A stretch of 64,000 bases of DNA. Origin: Gibbula magus. Lineage: Eukaryota > Mollusca > Gastropoda > Trochida > Trochidae. A model generated the notes under the pieces. The model had not been told where the DNA came from. It was given only the letters and a program-made list of their open reading frames with translations, and searched no databases. The DNA lies in assembly GCA_936450465.1 (NCBI GenBank), contig OW388296.1:37910023-37974022 (forward strand), in the 5' to 3' direction. Position numbers and translations under genes: made by a program. Numbering within the stretch: the first letter of the stretch is position 1; each line of letters opens with the position of its first letter. Below are positions 52,181 through 63,160 of this stretch, one piece after another.

Positions 52181-52991
52181 TTCACAATCTAGGAATCGAC
52201 TCATGTATTCTGTTGATAAGACAGATAAAATATTTGAGAACCCTTCACAATCTAGGAATTGATCCCTGTAGTCGTTAGATGAAATATCATAACCCTTCAC
52301 AATCTTGGAATCGACCCATGTAGTCTGTTGATCAGACAGAAAACGATTTGAAAACCCTTCACAATCTAGGAATCGACACATGTAGTCTACTGGTAAGACA
52401 GAAAACTATTTGAGAACCCTTCACAATCTCGGAATCGACACATGTAGTCTACTGGTAAGACAGAAAACTATTTGAGAACCCTTCACAATCTAGGAATCGA
52501 CCCCTGTAGTCGTTAGATGAAATATCATAACCCTTCACAATCTAGGAATCGACACATGTAGTCTACTGGTAAGACAGAAAACTATTTGAGAACCCTTCAC
52601 AATCTAGGAATCGACCCATGTAGTCGTTTGATGAAATATCATAACCCTTCACAATCTAGGAATCGACTCATGTAGTCTGTTGATAAGACAGAACAACTAT
52701 TTGAGAACCCTTCACAATCTAGGAATCGACTTCTGTAGTCGTTAGATGAAATATCATAACCCTTCACAATCTAGGAATCGACACATGTAGTCTACTGGTA
52801 AGACAGAAAACTATTTGAGAACGCTTCACAATCTAGGAATCGACCCCTGTAGTCGTTTGATGAAATATCATAACCCTTCACAATCTAGGAATCGACTCAT
52901 GTAGTCTTTTGATAAGACAGATAAAATATTTGAGAACCCTTCACAATCTAGGAATCGACTTCTGTAGTCGTTTGATGAAATATCATAACCC
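52181..52991 (+). repeat. 811-bp tandem duplication, right copy
   Basis: Right copy of the 811-bp tandem unit. It differs at few positions, for example cgactcatgtattctg near 52,193 where the left copy has cggctcatgtagtctg, and gtcgtttgatg for gtcgttagatg near 52,856. At 53,004 the next block begins with a B1 of the ctattgg type. Confidence 0.83.
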
Positions 52992-54031
52992 TTCACAATC
53001 TAGGAATCGACACATGTAGTCTATTGGTAAGACAGAAAACTATTTGAGAACCCTTCACAATCTAGGAATCGGCTCATGTAGTCTGTTGATAAGACAGATA
53101 AAATATTTGAGAACCCTTCACAATCTAGGAATTGATCCCTGTAGTCGTTAGATGAAATATCATAACCCTTCACAATCTTGGAATCGACCCATGTAGTCTG
53201 TTGATCAGACAGAAAACTATTTGAAAACCCTTCACAACCTAGGAATCGACACATGTAGTCTACTGGTAAGACAGAAAACTATTTGAGAACCCTTCACAAT
53301 CTCGGAATCGACACATGTAGTCTACTGGTAAGACAGAACAACTATTTGAGAACCCTTCACAATCTAGGAATCGACCCCTGTAGTCGTTAGATGAAATATC
53401 ATAACCCTTCACAATCTAGGAATCGACACATGTAGTCTACTGGTAAGACAGAAAACTATTTGAGAACCCTTCACAATCTAGGAATCGACCCATGTAGTCG
53501 TTTGATGAAATATCATAACCCTTCACAATCTAACAATCGACTCATGTAGTCTGTTGATAAGACAGAACAACTATTGGAGAACCCTTCACAATCTAGGAAT
53601 CGACTTCTGTAGTCGTTAGATGAAATATCATAACCCTTCACAATCTAGGAATCGACACATGTAGTCTACTGGTAAGACAGAAAACTATTTGAGAACCCTT
53701 CACAATCTAGGAATCGACCCCTGTAGTCGTTAGATGAAATATCATAACCCTTCACAATCTAGGAATCGACTCATGTAGTATGTTGATAAGACAGATAAAA
53801 TATTTGAGAACCCTTCACAATCTAGGAATCGACTTCTGTAGTCGTTTGATGAAATATCATAACCCTTCACAATTTAGGAATCGACACATGTAGTCTATTG
53901 GTTAGACAGAAAAACTAGTTGAGAACCCTTCACAACCTAGGAATCGACCCCTGTAGTCGTTAGATGAAATATCATAACCCTTCACAATCTAGGAATCGAC
54001 TCATGTATTCTGTTGGTAAGACAGAACAACT
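52992..54031 (+). repeat. Satellite block related to 56.6-57.6 and 60.8-61.7 kb
   Basis: Contains the rare allele caatctaacaatcg at 53,531, also found at 57,122 (3,591 bp) and 61,291 (a further 4,169 bp), and the linked alleles tagtatgttgataag, caatttagg and ttggttagacag. It ends with a B4-A pair and a B3 monomer before the 4,402-bp copy starts. Confidence 0.8.
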
Positions 54032-56069
54032 ATTGGAGAACCCTTCACAATCTAGGAATCGACTTCTGTAGTCGTTTGATGAAATATCATAACCCTTCAC
54101 AATCTAGGAATCGACACATGTAGTCTATTGGTAAGACAGAAAAACTAGTTGAGAACCCTTCACAACCTAGGAATCGACCCCTGTAGTCGTTAGATGAAAT
54201 ATCATAACCCTTCACAATCTAGGAATCGACACATGTAATCTACTGGTAAGACAGAACAAATATTTGAGAACCCTTCACAATCTAGGAATCGACCCCTGTA
54301 GTCGTTAGATGAAATATCATAACCCTTCACAATCTTGGAATCGACCCATGTAGTCTGTTGATCAGACAGAAAACTATTTGAAAACCCTTCACAATCTAGG
54401 AATCGACACATGTAGCCTACTGGTAAGACAGAAAACTATTTGAGAACCCTTCACAATCTCGGAATCGACACATGTAGTCTACTGGTAAGACAGAAAACTA
54501 TTTGAGAACCCTTCACAATCTAGGAATCGACCCCTGTAGTCGTTAGATGAAATATCATAACCCTTCACAATCTAGGAATCGACACATGTAGTCTACTGGT
54601 AAGACAGAAAACTATTTGAGAACCCTTCACAATCTAGGAATCGACCCATGTAGTCGTTTGATGAAATATCATAACCCTTCACAATCTAGGAATCGACTCA
54701 TGTAGTCTGTTGATAAGACAGAACAACTATTGGAGAACCCTTCACAATCTAGGAATCGACTTCTGTAGTCGTTAGATGAAATATCATAACCCTTCACAAT
54801 CTAGGAATCGACACATGTAGTCTACTGGTAAGACAGAAAACTATTTGAGAACGCTTCACAATCTAGGAATCGACCCCTGTAGTCGTTAGATGAAATATCA
54901 TAACCCTTCACAATCTAGGAATCGACTCATGTAGTCTTTTGATAAGACAGAAAACTATTTGAGAACCCTTCACAATCTAGGAATCGACCCCTGTAGTCGT
55001 TAGATGAAATATCATAACCCTTCACAATCTAGGAATCGACTCATGTAGTCTGTTGATAAGACAGATAACATATTTGAGAACCCTTCACAATCTAGGAATC
55101 GACTTCTGTAGTCGTTTGATGAAATATCATAACCCTTCACAATCTAGGAATCGACACATGTAGTCTATTGGTAAGACAGAAAAACTAGTTGAGAACCCTT
55201 CACAACCTAGGAATCGACCCCTGTAGTCGTTAGATGAAATATCATAACCCTTCACAATCTAGGAATCGACACATGTAGTCTACTGGTAAGACAGAACAAA
55301 TATTTGAGAACCCTTCACAATCTAGGAATCGACCCCTGTAGTCGTTAGATGAAATATCATAACCCTTCACAATCTAGGAATCGACTCATGTATTCTGTTG
55401 GTAAGACAGAACAACTATTGGAGAACCCTTCACAATCTAGGAATCGACTTCTGTAGTCGTTAGATGAAATATCATAACCCTTCACAATCTAGGAATCGAC
55501 ACATGTAGTCTACTGGTAAGACAGAAAACTATTTGAGAACGCTTCACAATCTAGGAATCGACCCCTGTAGTCGTTAGATGAAATATCATAACCCTTCACA
55601 ATCTAGGAATCGACTCATGTAGTCTTTTGATAAGACAGAAAAAATATTTGAGAACCCTTCACAATCTAGGAATCGACTTCTGTAGTCGTTTGATGAAATA
55701 TCATAACCCTTCACAATCTAGGAATCGACACATGTAGTCTATTGGTAAGACAGAAAACTATTTGAGAACCCTTCACAATCTAGGAATCGGCTCATGTAGT
55801 CTGTTGATAAGACAGATAAAATATTTGAGAACCCTTCACAATCTAGGAATTGATCCCTGTAGTCGTTAGATGAAATATCATAACCCTTCACAATCTTGGA
55901 ATCGACCCATGTAGTCTGTTGATCAGACAGAAAACGATTTGAAAACCCTTCACAATCTAGGAATCGACACATGTAGTCTACTGGTAAGACAGAAAACTAT
56001 TTGAGAACCCTTCACAATCTCGGAATCGACACATGTAGTCTACTGGTAAGACAGAAAACTATTTGAGAA
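54032..56069 (+). repeat. Block duplicated at 4,402-bp offset, right copy
   Basis: Right copy of 49,630-52,130, which extends to about 56,535. Marks include catgtaatctac near 54,234, tagcctac near 54,413, gaacgcttc and aaaacgatttg (55,933). Copies look nearly identical; one difference is gaaaaaatattt near 55,638 where the left copy has gataaaatattt. Confidence 0.85.
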
Positions 56070-58990
56070 CCCTTCACAATCTAGGAATCGACCCCTGTAG
56101 TCGTTAGATGAAATATCATAACCCTTCACAATCTAGGAATCGACACATGTAGTCTACTGGTAAGACAGAAAACTATTTGAGAACCCTTCACAATCTAGGA
56201 ATCGACCCATGTAGTCGTTTGATGAAATATCATAACCCTTCACAATCTAGGAATCGACTCATGTAGTCTGTTGATAAGACAGAACAACTATTTGAGAACC
56301 CTTCACAATCTAGGAATCGACTTCTGTAGTCGTTAGATGAAATATCATAACCCTTCACAATCTAGGAATCGACACATGTAGTCTACTGGTAAGACAGAAA
56401 ACTATTTGAGAACGCTTCACAATCTAGGAATCGACCCCTGTAGTCGTTAGATGAAATATCATAACCCTTCACAATCTAGGAATCGACTCATGTAGTCTTT
56501 TGATAAGACAGATAAAATATTTGAGAACCCTTCACAATCTAGGAATCGACCCCTGTAGTCGTTAGATGAAATATCATAACCCTTCACAATCTAGGAATCG
56601 ACACATGTAGTCTATTGGTAAGACAGAAAACTATTTGAGAACCCTTCACAATCTAGGAATCGGCTCATGTAGTCTGTTGATAAGACAGATAAAATATTTG
56701 AGAACCCTTCACAATCTAGGAATTGATCCCTGTAGTCGTTAGATGAAATATCATAACCCTTCACAATCTTGGAATCGACCCATGTAGTCTGTTGATCAGA
56801 CAGAAAACTATTTGAAAACCCTTCACAACCTAGGAATCGACACATGTAGTCTACTGGTAAGACAGAAAACTATTTGAGAACCCTTCACAATCTCGGAATC
56901 GACACATGTAGTCTACTGGTAAGACAGAACAACTATTTGAGAACCCTTCACAATCTAGGAATCGACCCCTGTAGTCGTTAGATGAAATATCATAACCCTT
57001 CACAATCTAGGAATCGACACATGTAGTCTACTGGTAAGACAGAAAACTATTTGAGAACCCTTCACAAACTAGGAATCGACCCAAGTAGTCGTTTGATGAA
57101 ATATAATAACCCTTCACAATCTAACAATCGACTCATGTAGTCTGTTGATAAGACAGAACAACTATTGGAGAACCCTTCACAATCTAGGAATCGACTTCTG
57201 TAGTCGTTAGATGAAATATCATAACCCTTCACAATCTAGGAATCGACACATGTAGTCTACTGGTAAGACAGAAAACTATTTGAGAACCCTTCACAATCTA
57301 GGAATCGACCCCTGTAGTCGTTAGATGAAATATCATAACCCTTCACAATCTAGGAATCGACTCATGTAGTATGTTGATAAGACAGATAAAATATTTGAGA
57401 ACCCTTCACAATCTAGGAATCGACTTCTGTAGTCGTTTGATGAAATATCATAACCCTTCACAATTTAGGAATCGACACATGTAGTCTATTGGTTAGACAG
57501 AAAAACTAGTTGAGAACCCTTCACAACCTAGGAATCGACCCCTGTAGTTGTTAGATGAAATATCATAACCCTTCACAATCTAGGAATCGACACATGTAGT
57601 CTACTGGTAAGACAGAAAACTATTTGAGAACCCTTCACAATCTAGGAATCGACCCCTGTAGTCGTTGGATGAAATATCATGACCCTTCACAATCTAGGAA
57701 TCGACTCATGTAGTCTTTTGATAAGACAGATAAAATATTTGAGAACCCTTCACAATCTAGGAATCGACCCCTGTAGTCGTTAGATGAAATATCATAACTC
57801 TTCACAATCTAGGAATCGACCTATGTATTCTGTTGATAAGACAGAACAACTATTGGAGAACCCTTCACAATCTAGGAATCGACCCCTGTAGTCGTTAGAT
57901 GAAATATCATAACCCTTCACAATCTAGGAATCGGCTCATGTAGTCTGTTGATAAGACAGATAAAATATTTGAGAACCCTTCACAATCTAGGAATTGACCC
58001 CTGTAGTCGTTAGATAAAATATCATAACCCTTCACAATCTTGGAATCGACCCATGTAGTCTTGTAGTCTGTTGATCAGACAGAAAACTATTTGAAAACCC
58101 TTCACAATCTAGGAATCGACACATGTAGTCTACTGGTAAGACAGAACAACTATTTGAGAACCCTTCACAATCTAGGAATCGACCCGTGTAGTCGTTAGAT
58201 GAAATATCATAACCCTTCACAATCTAGGAAACCCCCATGTAGTCTGTTGATAAGACAGAAAAACTAGTTGAGAACCCTTCACAACCTAGGAATCGACCCC
58301 TGTAGTCGTTAGATGAAATATCATAACCCTTCACAATCTAGGAATCGACCCATGTAGTCTATTGGTAAGACAGAACAACTATTTGAGAACCCTTCACAAT
58401 CTAGGAATCGACCCCTGTAGTCGTTAGATGAAATATCATAACCCTTCACAATCTAGGAATCGACACATGTAGTCTATTGGTAAGACAGAAAACTATTTGA
58501 GAACCCTTCACAATCTAGGAATCGACTTATGTAGTCGTTAGATGAAATATCATAACCCTTCACAATCTAGGAATCGACCAATGTAGTCTATTGGTAAGAC
58601 AGAAAACTATTTGAGAACCCTTCACAATCTAGGAATCGACCCCTGTAGTCGTTAGATGAAATATCATAACCCTTCACAATCTAGGAATCGACACATGTAG
58701 TCTACTGGTAAGACAGAAAACTATTTGAGAACCCTTCACAATCTAGGAATCGACCCATGTAGTCGTTAGATGAAATATCATAACCCTTCACAATCTAGGA
58801 ATCGACTCATGTAGTCTGTTGATAAGACAGAACAAATATTTGAGAACCCTTCACAATCTAGGAATCGACACATGTAGTCAGTAGGTAAGACAGAAAACTA
58901 TTTGAGAACCCTTCACAATCTAGGAATCGACCCCTGTAGTCGTTAGATGAAATATCATAACCCTTCACAATCTAGGAATCGACTCATGTA
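56070..58990 (+). repeat. 4,169-bp offset duplication, left copy
   Basis: Matches 60,240-63,160 at a constant 4,169 bp: tagtctttt 56,493 to 60,662, ctaacaatcg 57,122 to 61,291, the ggaaaccccc monomer 58,231 to 62,400, and tagtcagtagg 58,871 to 63,040. One monomer near 57,062-57,113 has three private changes (acaaactagg, cccaagtag and atataataac) absent from the other copy. Near 58,052 the B monomer has an 8-bp direct duplication, catgtagtcttgtagtctg. Confidence 0.88.
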
Positions 58991-60239
58991 GTCTACTGGT
59001 AAGACAGAAAACTATTTGAGAACCCTTCACAATCTAGGAATCGACCCCTGTAGTCGTTAGATGAAATATCATAACCCTTCACAATCTAGGAATCGACACA
59101 TGTAGTCTACTGGTAAGACAGAAAACTATTTGAGAACCCTTCACAATCTAGGAATCGACCCCTGTAGTCGTTAGATGAAATATCATAACCCTTCACAATC
59201 TAGGAATCGACACATGTAGTCTACTGGTAAGACAGAAAACTATTTGAGAACCCTTCACAATCTAGGAATCGACCCATGTAGTCGTTTGATGAAATATCAT
59301 AACCCTTCACAATCTAGGAATCGACTCATGTAGTCTGTTGATAAGACAGAACAACTATTGGAGAACCCTTCACAATCTAGGAATCGACTTCTGTAGTCGT
59401 TAGATGAAATATCATAACCCTTCACAATCTAGGAATCGACACATGTAGTCTACTGGTAAGACAGAAAACTATTTGAGAACGCTTCACAATCTAGGAATCG
59501 ACCCCTGTAGTCGTTAGATGAAATATCATAACCCTTCACAATCTAGGAATCGACTCATGTAGTCTTTTGATAAGACAGATAAAATATTTGAGAACCCTTC
59601 ACAATCTAGGAATCGACTTCTGTAGTCGTTTGATGAAATATCATAACCCTTCACAATCTAGGAATCGACACATGTAGTCTATTGGTAAGACAGAAAACTA
59701 TTTGAGAACCCTTCACAATCTAGGAATCGGCTCATGTAGTCTGTTGATAAGACAGATAAAATATTTGAGAACCCTTCACAATCTAGGAATTGATCCCTGT
59801 AGTCGTTAGATGAAATATCATAACCCTTCACAATCTTGGAATCGACCCATGTAGTCTGTTGATCAGACAGAAAACTATTTGAAAACCCTTCACAACCTAG
59901 GAATCGACACATGTAGTCTACTGGTAAGACAGAAAACTATTTGAGAACCCTTCACAATCTCGGAATCGACACATGTAGTCTACTGGTAAGACAGAACAAC
60001 TATTTGAGAACCCTTCACAATCTAGGAATCGACCCCTGTAGTCGTTAGATGAAATATCATAACCCTTCACAATCTAGGAATCGACACATGTAGTCTACTG
60101 GTAAGACAGAAAACTATTTGAGAACCCTTCACAATCTAGGAATCGACCCCTGTAGTCGTTAGATGAAATATCATAACCCTTCACAATCTAGGAATCGACA
60201 CATGTAGTCTACTGGTAAGACAGAAAACTATTTGAGAAC
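58991..60239 (+). repeat. Satellite segment between the 4,169-bp copies
   Basis: A-B1 dimers, then a block like 56,070-56,900 (B2 cggctcatg, aattgatccc, gatcagacag B, B-B-B run with ctcgga near 59,957). From about 60,000 to 60,360 a simple run of A-B1 dimers is repeated; there are two more dimers here than after the equivalent block near 56,040, which accounts for spacings of 1,102 versus 873 bp between related blocks. Confidence 0.78.
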
Positions 60240-63160
60240 CCTTCACAATCTAGGAATCGACCCCTGTAGTCGTTAGATGAAATATCATAACCCTTCACAA
60301 TCTAGGAATCGACACATGTAGTCTACTGGTAAGACAGAAAACTATTTGAGAACCCTTCACAATCTAGGAATCGACCCATGTAGTCGTTTGATGAAATATC
60401 ATAACCCTTCACAATCTAGGAATCGACTCATGTAGTCTGTTGATAAGACAGAACAACTATTGGAGAACCCTTCACAATCTAGGAATCGACTTCTGTAGTC
60501 GTTAGATGAAATATCATAACCCTTCACAATCTAGGAATCGACACATGTAGTCTACTGGTAAGACAGAAAACTATTTGAGAACGCTTCACAATCTAGGAAT
60601 CGACCCCTGTAGTCGTTAGATGAAATATCATAACCCTTCACAATCTAGGAATCGACTCATGTAGTCTTTTGATAAGACAGATAAAATATTTGAGAACCCT
60701 TCACAATCTAGGAATCGACTTCTGTAGTCGTTTGATGAAATATCATAACCCTTCACAATCTAGGAATCGACACATGTAGTCTATTGGTAAGACAGAAAAC
60801 TATTTGAGAACCCTTCACAATCTAGGAATCGACTCATGTAGTCTGTTGATAAGACAGATAAAATATTTGAGAACCCTTCACAATCTAGGAATTGATCCCT
60901 GTAGTCGTTAGATGAAATATCATAACCCTTCACAATCTTGGAATCGACCCATGTAGTCTGTTGATCAGACAGAAAACTATTTGAAAACCCTTCACAACCT
61001 AGGAATCGACACATGTAGTCTACTGGTAAGACAGAAAACTATTTGAGAACCCTTCACAATCTCGGAATCGACACATGTAGTCTACTGGTAAGACAGAACA
61101 ACTATTTGAGAACCCTTCACAATCTAGGAATCGACCCCTGTAGTCGTTAGATGAAATATCATAACCCTTCACAATCTAGGAATCGACACATGTAGTCTAC
61201 TGGTAAGACAGAAAACTATTTGAGAACCCTTCACAATCTAGGAATCGACCCATGTAGTCGTTTGATGAAATATCATAACCCTTCACAATCTAACAATCGA
61301 CTCATGTAGTCTGTTGATAAGACAGAACAACTATTGGAGAACCCTTCACAATCTAGGAATCGACTTCTGTAGTCGTTAGATGAAATATCATAACCCTTCA
61401 CAATCTAGGAATCGACACATGTAGTCTACTGGTAAGACAGAAAACTATTTGAGAACCCTTCACAATCTAGGAATCGACCCCTGTAGTCGTTAGATGAAAT
61501 ATCATAACCCTTCACAATCTAGGAATCGACTCATGTAGTATGTTGATAAGACAGATAAAATATTTGAGAACCCTTCACAATCTAGGAATCGACTTCTGTA
61601 GTCGTTTGATGAAATATCATAACCCTTCACAATTTAGGAATCGACACATGTAGTCTATTGGTTAGACAGAAAAACTAGTTGAGAACCCTTCACAACCTAG
61701 GAATCGACCCCTGTAGTCGTTAGATGAAATATCATAACCCTTCACAATCTAGGAATCGACACATGTAGTCTACTGGTAAGACAGAAAACTATTTGAGAAC
61801 CCTTCACAATCTAGGAATCGACCCCTGTAGTCGTTGGATGAAATATCATGACCCTTCACAATCTAGGAATCGACTCATGTAGTCTTTTGATAAGACAGAT
61901 AAAATATTTGAGAACCCTTCACAATCTAGGAATCGACCCCTGTAGTCGTTAGATGAAATATCATAACTCTTCACAATCTAGGAATCGACCTATGTATTCT
62001 GTTGATAAGACAGAACAACTATTGGAGAACCCTTCACAATCTAGGAATCGACCCCTGTAGTCGTTAGATGAAATATCATAACCCTTCACAATCTAGGAAT
62101 CGGCTCATGTAGTCTGTTGATAAGACAGATAAAATATTTGAGAACCCTTCACAATCTAGGAATTGACCCCTGTAGTCGTTAGATAAAATATCATAACCCT
62201 TCACAATCTTGGAATCGACCCATGTAGTCTTGTAGTCTGTTGATCAGACAGAAAACTATTTGAAAACCCTTCACAATCTAGGAATCGACACATGTAGTCT
62301 ACTGGTAAGACAGAACAACTATTTGAGAACCCTTCACAATCTAGGAATCGACCCGTGTAGTCGTTAGATGAAATATCATAACCCTTCACAATCTAGGAAA
62401 CCCCCATGTAGTCTGTTGATAAGACAGAAAAACTAGTTGAGAACCCTTCACAACCTAGGAATCGACCCCTGTAGTCGTTAGATGAAATATCATAACCCTT
62501 CACAATCTAGGAATCGACCCATGTAGTCTATTGGTAAGACAGAACAACTATTTGAGAACCCTTCACAATCTAGGAATCGACCCCTGTAGTCGTTAGATGA
62601 AATATCATAACCCTTCACAATCTAGGAATCGACACATGTAGTCTATTGGTAAGACAGAAAACTATTTGAGAACCCTTCACAATCTAGGAATCGACTTATG
62701 TAGTCGTTAGATGAAATATCATAACCCTTCACAATCTAGGAATCGACCAATGTAGTCTATTGGTAAGACAGAAAACTATTTGAGAACCCTTCACAATCTA
62801 GGAATCGACCCCTGTAGTCGTTAGATGAAATATCATAACCCTTCACAATCTAGGAATCGACACATGTAGTCTACTGGTAAGACAGAAAACTATTTGAGAA
62901 CCCTTCACAATCTAGGAATCGACCCATGTAGTCGTTAGATGAAATATCATAACCCTTCACAATCTAGGAATCGACTCATGTAGTCTGTTGATAAGACAGA
63001 ACAAATATTTGAGAACCCTTCACAATCTAGGAATCGACACATGTAGTCAGTAGGTAAGACAGAAAACTATTTGAGAACCCTTCACAATCTAGGAATCGAC
63101 CCCTGTAGTCGTTAGATGAAATATCATAACCCTTCACAATCTAGGAATCGACTCATGTAG
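60240..63160 (+). repeat. 4,169-bp offset duplication, right copy
   Basis: Right copy of 56,070-58,990, including the 8-bp direct duplication in catgtagtcttgtagtctg near 62,221 and the unusual ggaaaccccc core at 62,400. Differences are few, for example cgactcatg near 60,830 for cggctcatg near 56,661. The match ends where gttgataag (63,163) stands against actggtaag (58,994). Confidence 0.88.

Noticed and set aside
1816..62389. About 30 minus-strand open frames of 62-77 codons with repeated RFLDCEGFSN-like peptides
   Set aside because: They are translations of the monomer core and recur only because the blocks are duplicated. Frames break at the TAG produced by every B1 monomer (cagtag on the minus strand) and at each 63-bp monomer, which shifts the frame. 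There is no start context, no codon-level conservation and no longer reading frame. I do not call them genes.
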